Assembly: GCA_018644935.1 (NCBI GenBank)
Contig: JABGPL010000001.1
Coordinates: 26,515 to 90,514 of the forward strand
From: Calditrichota bacterium
GTDB taxonomy: Bacteria; Electryoneota; AABM5-125-24; Hatepunaeales; Hatepunaeaceae
Reading direction: 5' to 3'
Length of the DNA stretch: 64,000 nucleotides
The notes below the pieces were generated by a model, which worked only from the letters and a program-made list of their open reading frames with translations, did not search any database and had not been told where the DNA came from. Position 1 is the stretch's first letter. The number at the start of each line of letters is the position of its first letter. A program made the translations under genes and the position numbers. Below are positions 44,836 through 53,440 of the stretch, piece after piece.

Positions 44836-47800
44836 ATGAAGTCTGCTATTAGTTTTGCACTGTTGATTTTCCTGCTGACCACCCTTCCTGTGGGAGCTGC
44901 TACAATTCATGTACCCGATGATCAAGAAACCATACAAGCTGGTGTAGATGCCGCTGAGGCAGGAGACACCGTTCTCGTTGCTGATGGTGACTACAACGGT
45001 AACGGAAATGTTAACCTCTCAGTTAGTACTCAAATAATACTCCTATCTGAAAATGGACCTGATAACTGCATAATTGATTGTGCAGAGAATAATGCAGCGA
45101 ATGGAATTGATATTCAAGAAACAGTAATCCTAAATGGTTTTACTATTGCAGGTGCTGATACCGGGATTATTATTCGAAATGCCAACGACGTAAACATTGT
45201 AAATTGTATCACCAACGGCAACAGCGTACACGGTTTATATCTAATCGGGTGTTTGAGAGCGATTATTTCCAACACTCAGTCGACGGATAATAACTGTAAC
45301 GCTGCTCAACAAGGCATTGGGATGCGAGCTGAGAACTCGGACGGTACGATAACAGATTGCATTTTCTCCAATAATTCTACTCTCGGTTCCGGTGGGGGTA
45401 TTTGGTTTGGTGCATCCGACTTTATCTTTGAAAACTGCGAATTTTCGGATAATACTGCCAGCCTCTACGGCGGCGGATTGTATCTTGGGACGGCATCTGT
45501 TTGTCAGATGACAAATTGCTTGATTTCTGAAAACTCCACTACCGATGCAGCAACGGGCAATGGCGGCGGCATTGCCATTATAGACGCAAATACACAACTA
45601 ACCGCAAATGGATGTGTTTTTATCGAAAACACCACTGAGCGATCTGGAGGTGGACTATACATTTCCGGTTCAGAATGCACACTGACAAATTCATTTGTTA
45701 TTGGCAATACTGCAACTCGTAACGGTGGTGGTGTACTAATATTTCAGAACTCAACCGGAACATTTTTCAACAATGTTTACAATGGTAATTCTGCTGGAAT
45801 AGATGGTGGAGGAACATCAATTTCAAGCGCATCCCAGGGGGAGTTCGGAAATTGTACATTTTCCAACAATGTTGCAGGCGAGGTTGCAGGCAATGGGATG
45901 GGTGGTGGAATTTATATGGGTACAGGAACCACTACTTCAATCCTGAATTCTATTATATGGGGAAATCAGTCTGATACAGGTGATCAAGAGTTTGGACAGA
46001 ATGCTACCCAGATAAACATTGCGAATTCCTGCGTCGAGACAGGAGTTAATCCTAACGATTGGCAAAATGTAAACGGCAATAACATAGCAAACATAATCGA
46101 AGAAGATCCTGCCTTTGATGAAGCAGAAGATAATCCAAACTGGGGGCAAAACGGATTCTTTATCGAACCTGAAAGTCCATGCGTAGATGCTGGCAATGAT
46201 GATGCTGATGTTTATGAACTTGATGCCCACACTACTCAGGCAAATCTGGAAGTTGATCAAGCTGAAGTCGATCTTGGATTCCATTATGATCCGGTCTGGT
46301 TTAGAAACTTTGGACGACTCTTTGGAAATGTTGTTGATGCTGAAAACGATGAAGCACTTGCCGATGTTTTTATAGAAACAAACCTAGATCAGGATGCACT
46401 TTCGAGCGAAGAGGGATTCTGGGAAATAGCAGATGCTGAACCAGGCAATTTTGACATTACAGCGACTTTAGATGGTTATACTCCTCTGACCGTTGAAGAT
46501 TTGGGTGTCGCTGCCGGACGAGAACTACAGGTTAATTTCCGCTTGGAGCGAATACTCAGTCGTCTTCACGGTCTTGTGATTGATGCTGTTTCAGAAGAAC
46601 CTCTTGAAGGTGTTGAAATTTCAACCTCGAATGATCAGCAGGCAGTTACTGATGCAGAGGGTATGTGGTCAATTGAGGATGCTATTGCAGGGGAGTTTGA
46701 GATTACAGCCTCCTTTGAAGATTACCTGGCAATAACATACCGAGATCAAGTCCTCGAATTTGGTGATGATTTAGAAATAAATTTCCAACTCTCTCAGGGT
46801 GTGGGAAGGTTGTTCGGTACTGTCTTAGATGCTGACAATGATACCCCGCTTGAAAACGCTCTTGTTGCAACTTCACTTGGACAGGATGCTATTACCGATG
46901 TGGATGGAAATTGGGAAATTCCGGAAGCTGTATCTGCTCCGTTTGATATCACCGCTTCGTTTGATGGATTTCTTTCTCAAACCATCGAAAACCAAATGGT
47001 TCAACCAGATGGTGAGCTTGAGATCAACTTTGGACTGTCTGCACCCCAGATCAACATTGATACTGATGAAATTATCGGTGAATTGAATGTCGAGGATCAA
47101 TTGAATGTAGAATTCCAAATCAGCAACCCGGGTGGTGCACCACTGGAATGGAATGCACATACCAGACTCCGTGATGATAACGGAATTGAACCGTGGGAAC
47201 TCCGAGCAACCGGAGATCATATTGACGGTTTACACGGCGTTATTTGGGCTGAAGATAGATATTACGCATCGATGACCACCGAAAACGGAAATGAGATATA
47301 TGCACTGAGTCCTGATGGCGATATTCTCGGATCGTTTGAGCAACCATCCGATGGTGGCGAAACGATGCTCGATCTGGCATGGGATGGTGAATACATTTGG
47401 GGTTCTGGTGAATTTTGGTTGTTTGGATTTACACCGGATGGACGTGAACGGGCACGTTTCCGGGGTGTTGGTGATGTAAATGTTGGTCTGGCATGGGACA
47501 GTGAAAACGAATGGCTGTGGTCAACAAGTGCTGTAATTGATGATCCAATCCGTTCCTTCAATCGCAGAGGTGATCGTCAGGTGGCATTCGATAATCCCGG
47601 GATAGATATAAAAGGGCTTGCTTATTGGGCTGATGATCCCGATGGATACAATCTTTATGCATACTATGATGCGCCTGAAGGTGGATTGGGGGTCAGTAAA
47701 ATGAACACCGAAAATGGTGAATTCGTAGATGTTGGAGTTCTTAATCCCGAAGGAGGGGGAACAGCCGCTGGTGCTACCATTACAAATCGTTACTTCCCAA

Positions 47801-49206
47801 TGAATGATGTTTTCATCTCTGTGGCTGCTACCGACGAAGGTGGACGTGTCGATATTTGGCAACTCGCCGCAAGTCAATCCTGGATGAGCTTTGGACCTGA
47901 TCAGGGCATTATTCAACCCGAAGATTCTCAGATAATCAACTTCAGTTTCAACTCAGCTGGTGCACTTGACGGTTTGTATTCAGGTGAATTTGTTGTCGAA
48001 CATAACGCCGCTGGTGGTGAAGAGGTTATCCCGGTTCGAATGCAGGTGGTAGAGGAAGCAATACATACAACCAAGAGAATTAATTTGACCAGCAGTTGGA
48101 ATCTTGTTTCAATGAATCTACAACCGGACAATGAAAATGTCGGCTTCCTGGTAAGTGATCTTGCCAATGCACAAGAGTTGGTGATGGTCAAAGATCAGCA
48201 TGGAAAATTCTATCTTCCTTCAAGAAGGGGATTCACAAACATGGATAACTGGTCAGCTGAAACTGGATATTGGATTCTGATGAATTCTCCTCAGCCATTA
48301 GCTCTGACTGGTACTACAATTAGATCTGACCAGCCAATCCAGTTAGAATCAGGATGGCAAATTGTTGCATATTACCCCAGATTAGCAATGATTCCCGAAG
48401 AGGCTTTTGCTTCAGTAGCAGATAACCTCACATTAGCCAAAGATGGCAATGGCAGATTCTATTCTCCAGAATGGGATTTTAATTCACTTGAGATGTGTCG
48501 AAATGGTAAAGGCTACATTGTCCACATGACCCAGGCAGATGAACTTGTTTGGTTTGGAGGTGGGGAAATGGCTCCTGTTGGGGGTTCACTCCTCAATCCG
48601 GGTGCTCAATTGGAGTTTTATCCTGCTGTCGCATCCACCAGTTCAGACATGAGTTTACTTGCAATTCTTCCAGAAAACGCATGTGGAGAGCTTGGAGTTT
48701 GGGTAGGAGACCAACTCGTCGGATCGGGTATAATTAAAGAAGGTCGCTGTGGTATTGCGGTACGAGGTGATGATCACTTCACGGGTGAAATTGATGGGGC
48801 TGCACACGGAGATGATCTGATTATAACCTGGTGGGATAACAATCATAATGTCTCTGAAATCGAGGTCAGCCCAATACAGGGTGAGATGACGTATCACACA
48901 AATGCCTTTACAGTGGTAGATATTGCGGAGACGACGGCACCAAAAGATTTTGCAATTCTTAACGCATATCCAAATCCTTTTAATAACCGAACGACTGTTA
49001 CGTATCACCTAAGCAACCGAAGTCGAGTTGAAATGACAGTATTTGATTTATCAGGTCGTGAAGTTATGAGATTGACTGATGAGATTTTAGACGCGGGAAA
49101 CCACAGTGTTGAGTTCAGTGCAGATAACATGACGAGTGGAGTATATTTCATTAAGTTGCAGAGTTCTGCGAACATTCAGACAATAAAGACATTGCTTCTA
49201 CGTTAA
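44836..49206 (+). CDS. T9SS-secreted beta-helix protein with carboxypeptidase-regulatory repeats
   Basis: A secreted protein of 1456 aa. ATG behind CTGGAGGTTTGAG; signal peptide about 1-21. Residues 22-490 form a right-handed beta-helix (IHVPDDQETIQAGVDAA, then many GGGI/GGGL turns and NNxxNG rungs, closing SPCVDAGNDD). Three tandem carboxypeptidase-regulatory-like domains follow (about 492-735), each starting RLFG/RLHG-x-V-x-D-A and containing DITASFDG. Then come a LRDDNG linker, a beta-propeller-like block (779-1015), a short Ig-like segment (WMSFGPDQGIIQP), the duplicated GWN module (1079-1245, KDGNGRFYSP), a short module (1269-1365, RCGIAVRGDD) and the sorting domain (1372-1456, YPNPFNNRT). 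No active site is recognised; surface attachment or glycan binding is inference. The response-regulator gene follows 43 nt later. Confidence 0.88.
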   Translation: MKSAISFALLIFLLTTLPVGAATIHVPDDQETIQAGVDAAEAGDTVLVADGDYNGNGNVNLSVSTQIILLSENGPDNCIIDCAENNAANGIDIQETVILNGFTIAGADTGIIIRNANDVNIVNCITNGNSVHGLYLIGCLRAIISNTQSTDNNCNAAQQGIGMRAENSDGTITDCIFSNNSTLGSGGGIWFGASDFIFENCEFSDNTASLYGGGLYLGTASVCQMTNCLISENSTTDAATGNGGGIAIIDANTQLTANGCVFIENTTERSGGGLYISGSECTLTNSFVIGNTATRNGGGVLIFQNSTGTFFNNVYNGNSAGIDGGGTSISSASQGEFGNCTFSNNVAGEVAGNGMGGGIYMGTGTTTSILNSIIWGNQSDTGDQEFGQNATQINIANSCVETGVNPNDWQNVNGNNIANIIEEDPAFDEAEDNPNWGQNGFFIEPESPCVDAGNDDADVYELDAHTTQANLEVDQAEVDLGFHYDPVWFRNFGRLFGNVVDAENDEALADVFIETNLDQDALSSEEGFWEIADAEPGNFDITATLDGYTPLTVEDLGVAAGRELQVNFRLERILSRLHGLVIDAVSEEPLEGVEISTSNDQQAVTDAEGMWSIEDAIAGEFEITASFEDYLAITYRDQVLEFGDDLEINFQLSQGVGRLFGTVLDADNDTPLENALVATSLGQDAITDVDGNWEIPEAVSAPFDITASFDGFLSQTIENQMVQPDGELEINFGLSAPQINIDTDEIIGELNVEDQLNVEFQISNPGGAPLEWNAHTRLRDDNGIEPWELRATGDHIDGLHGVIWAEDRYYASMTTENGNEIYALSPDGDILGSFEQPSDGGETMLDLAWDGEYIWGSGEFWLFGFTPDGRERARFRGVGDVNVGLAWDSENEWLWSTSAVIDDPIRSFNRRGDRQVAFDNPGIDIKGLAYWADDPDGYNLYAYYDAPEGGLGVSKMNTENGEFVDVGVLNPEGGGTAAGATITNRYFPMNDVFISVAATDEGGRVDIWQLAASQSWMSFGPDQGIIQPEDSQIINFSFNSAGALDGLYSGEFVVEHNAAGGEEVIPVRMQVVEEAIHTTKRINLTSSWNLVSMNLQPDNENVGFLVSDLANAQELVMVKDQHGKFYLPSRRGFTNMDNWSAETGYWILMNSPQPLALTGTTIRSDQPIQLESGWQIVAYYPRLAMIPEEAFASVADNLTLAKDGNGRFYSPEWDFNSLEMCRNGKGYIVHMTQADELVWFGGGEMAPVGGSLLNPGAQLEFYPAVASTSSDMSLLAILPENACGELGVWVGDQLVGSGIIKEGRCGIAVRGDDHFTGEIDGAAHGDDLIITWWDNNHNVSEIEVSPIQGEMTYHTNAFTVVDIAETTAPKDFAILNAYPNPFNNRTTVTYHLSNRSRVEMTVFDLSGREVMRLTDEILDAGNHSVEFSADNMTSGVYFIKLQSSANIQTIKTLLLR

Positions 49207-49249
49207 CACGATTTAACACAAGCAATTCAAACTAAATCGAGAAAAAGAA

Positions 49250-49615
49250 ATGACAACAATTCTCGTTGTTGATGATGAAAAGAGCGTTCTTGATACAACA
49301 AAAACGCTGCTCGAATATTCTGGCTATGGAGTGCTCATCGCAGATAACGGTATTGAAGCCATTGATCTGTTTAAAGAAAAGAACACAGATATTGGTGCCG
49401 TTATTTTAGATATGGGAATGCCAGAGATGTCAGGTGTTGAGGTTTTACAACATTTAGTCAAAATAGATTCTGATGTTAATGTTATAATCACAAGTGGTGA
49501 CATTGACGAATCTGATCAGAAAATCGTCAAGTTGGGTGCAAAATGCGCTTTGCAAAAACCATTCAAACTCAAGGAACTCCTTAATTGTATTGAGGAGTTG
49601 ACTGAATCATCCTGA
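49250..49615 (+). CDS. Single-domain response regulator (CheY-like)
   Basis: A cytoplasmic receiver domain of 121 aa with nothing attached. All receiver residues are present: Asp8-Asp9 (VVDDE), the phosphoacceptor Asp54 (VILDMGMPEMSG), Thr81-Ser82 (IITSGD) and Lys103 (LQKPF). There is no kinase gene nearby, so its partner is encoded elsewhere. It lies 43 nt after the beta-helix gene and is followed by a clear terminator, so it could be cotranscribed with the giant gene, which is unusual. No output domain is present, so it acts by protein binding or in a phosphorelay. Confidence 0.92.
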   Translation: MTTILVVDDEKSVLDTTKTLLEYSGYGVLIADNGIEAIDLFKEKNTDIGAVILDMGMPEMSGVEVLQHLVKIDSDVNVIITSGDIDESDQKIVKLGAKCALQKPFKLKELLNCIEELTESS

Positions 49616-49639
49616 AGCAAAAATGACTTCAATATATTC

Positions 49640-49668
49640 AAATGGGCACAACCTTCGTGCCCATTTTT
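49640..49668 (+). terminator. Rho-independent terminator after the response regulator
   Basis: AAATGGGCAC (49640-49649) and GTGCCCATTT (49657-49666) form a 10-bp stem with a 7-nt loop, followed by TTCTTTC after a run of T. It separates the response regulator from yqeC. Confidence 0.82.
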
Positions 49669-49690
49669 CTTTCATCAACTTAGAACAGAG

Positions 49691-50434
49691 ATGTTGAATA
49701 CATTTTCTGATATGATACCTGAACTTGTCTCAATAAGGGGAACACACTGTATTGCACTTTTGGGTGGTGGAGGAAAAACATCTCTGATGAAAAAGCTTGG
49801 ATCAGACCTCTCTGATTGTGGAAGCAGAGTGTTATTGACATCGCTAACCAAAATGCAGAATGATCACAGGGATGATGTACAGTTTGTAAATAGTAGAAGC
49901 AAAGCTAGAATACCTGACATGTTGGACAATATTAACCCTTTATACATCATGAAAGGAAAAAAAGATGAGGTAAGATTAATCGGTTTGACGCCTCAGTTTC
50001 TGGGTGAAATATATTCGCTCTCAGACATCTGTATTTTTGAATGTGATGGTGCGCGGAATCTGCCTCTGAAATGTCACAAGGACCATGATCCGGAAGTACC
50101 TGAGTTTGCTTCACATGTCATAATAGTCATTGGTACTGACGCTATCAACAAACCCTTAACTGCCGGTTTTGTCCACCGTCCTGAGCTGTTTTTGCGAAAA
50201 TGGAGAATTGATAAAGACTACATTTTAGATATTGATTTTATAGCAGAAGTTCTGACTTCACCGATGGGATACTTAGAGCAAGTCCCACATGGTCAGAGGA
50301 TTTCGTATTACATCAACAAATCAGATTTGGATATCAAATCAGCAAGACAGTTAGCAGAGAAAATTCATGCAATCTCTGGGTGTCATACTTTCGCTGGAAG
50401 CTTGAAATACGGATATTGTGAGGGGGTTGCCTGA
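49691..50434 (+). CDS. yqeC: YqeC-like accessory protein of selenium-dependent molybdenum hydroxylases
   Basis: A 247-aa cytoplasmic P-loop protein. The Walker A motif is LLGGGGKTSLMKKLG (about residues 23-37) and the domain continues VLLTSLTKM, FECDGARNLPLKCHKDHDP (typical YqeC) and VIVIGTDAINKPL. YqeC proteins occur only with selenium-dependent molybdenum hydroxylases such as certain xanthine dehydrogenases and purine hydroxylases; their exact step is unknown. It heads the run yqeC-mocA-yqeB-xdhC with 2-nt gaps or short overlaps, so these are one operon. No promoter is obvious in the 75 nt upstream. Confidence 0.85.
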   Translation: MLNTFSDMIPELVSIRGTHCIALLGGGGKTSLMKKLGSDLSDCGSRVLLTSLTKMQNDHRDDVQFVNSRSKARIPDMLDNINPLYIMKGKKDEVRLIGLTPQFLGEIYSLSDICIFECDGARNLPLKCHKDHDPEVPEFASHVIIVIGTDAINKPLTAGFVHRPELFLRKWRIDKDYILDIDFIAEVLTSPMGYLEQVPHGQRISYYINKSDLDIKSARQLAEKIHAISGCHTFAGSLKYGYCEGVA

Positions 50435-50436
50435 AT

Positions 50437-51018
50437 ATGAAAATTGCTATGGTAATTTCAGCAGCCGGCATGTCGACACGCCATCCTCCAAATAAACTAC
50501 TCCTAAAATTAAGTGATCGGCCGGTAATTGTTAAAACGATATCAACTTTTGTTGATTTGGGGATCGATATTTTTGTTGTGACTGGGCATCAGATGTCATT
50601 GGTTAAAAACTCAATTTCTTCGAGCTCTCTCAAGAATATCAGCATTATTCAAAATCCAAATTACAAATTGGGTATGTCGACATCCATTAAGACTGCCGTG
50701 AGGCAAATCAGGGATCAATATGATTATCTCGGTTTTTCAAATGGGGATTTGCCATTTATTTCAACTGAAACGGTGTCTTATCTATTGAAAGAACTTAATA
50801 CATTCAAACCGTTATTGCTCGTTCCTTCATACAATAAGAGAATAGGGCATCCGGTATTCTTTGGTGCTGAGTTGTTTGACGAACTTGAGTCAATCTCAGG
50901 CGACATAGGCGGGAGGGATATCCTTAAGAATCATAAAAATGACATGATGATTCTTAAGGTTGAAGACGAGGGAGTAATAATGGATATGGATTACTATCTG
51001 GAAAAAATAAATGTTTGA
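50437..51018 (+). CDS. mocA: MocA-like molybdenum cofactor cytidylyltransferase
   Basis: A 193-aa nucleotidyltransferase of the MobA/MocA fold, expected to attach CMP to molybdopterin and give the dinucleotide cofactor used by xanthine-dehydrogenase-type enzymes. The nucleotide loop reads VISAAGMSTRHPPNKLLL (a variant of LAAGxSxRMGxxKxLL); later conserved pieces are VTGHQ, NPNYKLGMSTSIKTA, FSNGDLPFIS with the metal Asp, and RIGHPVFFGAELFDEL. The ATG is preceded by GAGGGGGTTGCC. It overlaps the next gene by 8 nt. Confidence 0.83.
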   Translation: MKIAMVISAAGMSTRHPPNKLLLKLSDRPVIVKTISTFVDLGIDIFVVTGHQMSLVKNSISSSSLKNISIIQNPNYKLGMSTSIKTAVRQIRDQYDYLGFSNGDLPFISTETVSYLLKELNTFKPLLLVPSYNKRIGHPVFFGAELFDELESISGDIGGRDILKNHKNDMMILKVEDEGVIMDMDYYLEKINV

Positions 51019-51820
51019 TAAAACAGTATGGATTCGCGGTGCTGGAGAAATGGGCAGCGCAACCGCTCAAATTTTGCATGGGGTTGGATTCAGGGTTTAC
51101 GTAAGTGAACTGCCTCTCCCACTGGCGATCCGAAGAAAGGTTACATTCAGTGATGCAATTCTGACAGGGCAGGCAGATGTTGAAGGGACAAGGGGGATTT
51201 TCAGCGAAACGGACAATGCGAACAAGATTATAAGTAATGGATCTGTGCCTGTTTTGCTGGATAACCAGAACCTCGTTCAAAAGATTAGCACTGATATTCT
51301 CGTTGATGCCAGAATGCTCAAACGAGAGACTGTCAACCTGATTGGAACAACAGAATTAACGATTGGTTTAGGACCTGGATTTAATGCTCAACATAATTGT
51401 GACATCGCAATCGAGACCAACCGGGGTCATAATCTTGGACGAATTATCACCCGGGGTGGGACTGACAAAGATACAGGCGTTCCAGGGGTTTTGGGTGGGG
51501 AATCAAACCGTCGTGTGATCTACTCTTCCGGGACAGGTACAATAAAATGGTTAGTTGATTTTGGTGATATTGTTGAGAAAGGAACTCTGCTTGGGACAAT
51601 TGCGGATGCCACTGATATTGATGCGCCACTTTCTGGAATTATCAGAGGTTTAATTTCACCTGAGGTTCAAGCAGTGGATGGAATGAAAATTGGTGATGTT
51701 GATCCACGAGGTAAAAAAGTTGAGTATCTTCTTGTTTCGGATAAAGCAAGACTGATTGGACGGGGAGTACTTGAGGCTATTCTTAAGTACTATCATAAGA
51801 AAGAAAAATTGGAGGATTAA
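51011..51820 (+). CDS. yqeB: YqeB/EF2563-type selenium-dependent molybdenum hydroxylase protein
   Basis: A 269-aa cytoplasmic protein of the EF2563/YqeB family, found in genomes that insert labile selenium into molybdenum hydroxylases. Signatures are VWIRGAGEMGSATAQ (Rossmann-like start), VLLDNQN, LVDARMLKRE, GLGPGFNAQHNCDIAIETNRGHNLG and GDVDPRGKKVEYL near the end. Its reaction is unknown; it is used as a marker of selenium use in the cofactor. Its place between mocA and xdhC confirms the system. The genome should also encode selD (selenophosphate synthetase), which is not in this window. Confidence 0.87.
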   Translation: MFDKTVWIRGAGEMGSATAQILHGVGFRVYVSELPLPLAIRRKVTFSDAILTGQADVEGTRGIFSETDNANKIISNGSVPVLLDNQNLVQKISTDILVDARMLKRETVNLIGTTELTIGLGPGFNAQHNCDIAIETNRGHNLGRIITRGGTDKDTGVPGVLGGESNRRVIYSSGTGTIKWLVDFGDIVEKGTLLGTIADATDIDAPLSGIIRGLISPEVQAVDGMKIGDVDPRGKKVEYLLVSDKARLIGRGVLEAILKYYHKKEKLED

Positions 51821-51822
51821 TT

Positions 51823-52860
51823 GTGGAGAAGGGACTTTATAAAGATCTAATCGAATTTGATTTCTCCCAAAATGCCGTGTTGTGCTCTCAGCTTGAATGG
51901 AGCGGTTCAGTTCCACGCAAGGACTACCCGTACATGCTGGTTCTGGAAGACGGCAGCTCTCGCGGCACAATCGGAGGTGGCGTGATGGAACACAATGTCA
52001 TCGAATCCGCTAAAAAAATTTTATCAACCGGAACAACTCTGTTTTCAGAATTCGATCTTGGACACTCCGATGCTGATGGTGAGGGTGGAATATGCGGAGG
52101 CAGGACTAAAATTCTGATAGAACCCTTTACTCCAGACATTCAGAAATTTTGGAAATCTCTTAATATGGTACGGTCTGGAAAAGATGAGTTAGTGCTTGTG
52201 ACAGAGGTCTTGGAAGGCGAAAAAATCACATGTAGTCGAGTTTTTATCTCTGAGGAGTTCCTGTTTTCAGATTTCGGTGGAGATACAATCGCAAAAATAA
52301 AATCCAGCAAACCAAAAAACAAAGCAATATCATTTCATTTGGAAGATGGATTTTATCTAATCCAACCAATAATTGCACAACCTTTACTTCACATTTTCGG
52401 CGCGGGACATGTTGGAACATCAGTTGCTCAATTGGCAAGTTTCATTGATCTTGATGTTGCAGTTTACGATGACCGTTCCAATCTTGCGAATTTCAATCAT
52501 ATTCCTAACGCAAAAACTATTTTAACCGAACCTTTCGCAGCTCTTGAGAAGAAAATAGTCATTAATCCACAAGATTTTGTTCTCGTAGCAACACGAGGAC
52601 ACAAGCATGATTTGGAAATGGTGCGTTGGATGATAAGACAAGATTTTAAATATCTTGGGCTTGTGAGCAGTCGCCGAAAGTGGAAATTGTTAGTTGATAA
52701 ACTTAAAGAAGAAGGGGTAACGGATAAGCAAATTAGGAGAGTCCACGCCCCGGTTGGTATCCACATCCATTCAGAGACGGTTCCCGAGATTGCTGTTAGC
52801 ATAATTGCTGAGATTATTTTGGAATCGAGAAATCCTAAATTAAGTAATCCCAATATCTGA
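51823..52860 (+). CDS. xdhC: XdhC/CoxI family molybdenum hydroxylase maturation factor
   Basis: A 345-aa protein starting with GTG behind GGAGGATTAATT. XdhC proteins bind the molybdenum cofactor and deliver it, after sulfuration (or selenation), to xanthine-dehydrogenase-type enzymes. The N-terminal XdhC/CoxI domain shows GGGVMEHNVIE and EGGICGGRTKILIEP. The C-terminal Rossmann domain has HIFGAGHVGTSVAQLA (about 190-205), VYDDRSNLANF, LVATRGHKHDLEMVRW, YLGLVSSRRKW and HAPVGIHIHSETVPEIAVSI. It is the last gene of the maturation set. No structural hydroxylase subunit gene is nearby. Confidence 0.9.
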   Translation: MEKGLYKDLIEFDFSQNAVLCSQLEWSGSVPRKDYPYMLVLEDGSSRGTIGGGVMEHNVIESAKKILSTGTTLFSEFDLGHSDADGEGGICGGRTKILIEPFTPDIQKFWKSLNMVRSGKDELVLVTEVLEGEKITCSRVFISEEFLFSDFGGDTIAKIKSSKPKNKAISFHLEDGFYLIQPIIAQPLLHIFGAGHVGTSVAQLASFIDLDVAVYDDRSNLANFNHIPNAKTILTEPFAALEKKIVINPQDFVLVATRGHKHDLEMVRWMIRQDFKYLGLVSSRRKWKLLVDKLKEEGVTDKQIRRVHAPVGIHIHSETVPEIAVSIIAEIILESRNPKLSNPNI

Positions 52861-52915
52861 TAATAAACATCGAAATGTTAGGTGGAACCTCAAAGAAAAA
52901 ATTGGATTCCCAAAA

Positions 52916-53440
52916 ATGGCCATTGAAAAAATAAATTCCGCGGATCTTTCAGTGTCCACACTCCAGCTGATTGAGTGTGCTAAAAAGGTCATGTCAAATG
53001 CCTACAATGTATACTCACATTTTTATGTTGGGGCTGCGGCTCGAACCATCTCCGGAAAGATATACTCGGGAACAAATGTTGAAAATGCTTCATTGGGGCT
53101 TTCGGTGTGCGCTGAACCTGCCGCACTTCTGCTTGCAATTTCAGCTGGAGACCCAGAAGTCATAGATATGGCAGTTGTCGGTGGGACATCACCAGACACA
53201 AAAGGTGGTAGAGTTGCCACACCATGTGGCAGATGCAGGCAGATTATATATGAAGTCAGCCAGATATCCAAAACCGATATCATGCTGTATTGCTGCAACC
53301 CCGACCTATCTGAAATCCTGAGAATGACAATCAGCGACCTACTCCCACTTCCATTCGGGCCAAAAGATCTTGGTGTTGAAAAGGAAGTCGAGAACTATCT
53401 TGGGCAACTCAGATCAACCATCAGTGAGGATAAAAAGTGA
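52916..53440 (+). CDS. cdd: Cytidine deaminase
   Basis: A cytosolic zinc enzyme of pyrimidine salvage that deaminates cytidine and deoxycytidine to uridine and deoxyuridine, 174 aa. The active site has SVCAEPAAL (zinc Cys and catalytic Glu) and TPCGRCRQII (two zinc Cys), preceded by SHFYVGAAART and GTNVENASLGL. The C-terminal extension of about 35 residues after LLPLPFGPKDLG is longer than in the 130-aa tetrameric type. It overlaps deoA by 4 nt and lies 55 nt after xdhC, so it may share that operon. Confidence 0.93.
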   Translation: MAIEKINSADLSVSTLQLIECAKKVMSNAYNVYSHFYVGAAARTISGKIYSGTNVENASLGLSVCAEPAALLLAISAGDPEVIDMAVVGGTSPDTKGGRVATPCGRCRQIIYEVSQISKTDIMLYCCNPDLSEILRMTISDLLPLPFGPKDLGVEKEVENYLGQLRSTISEDKK

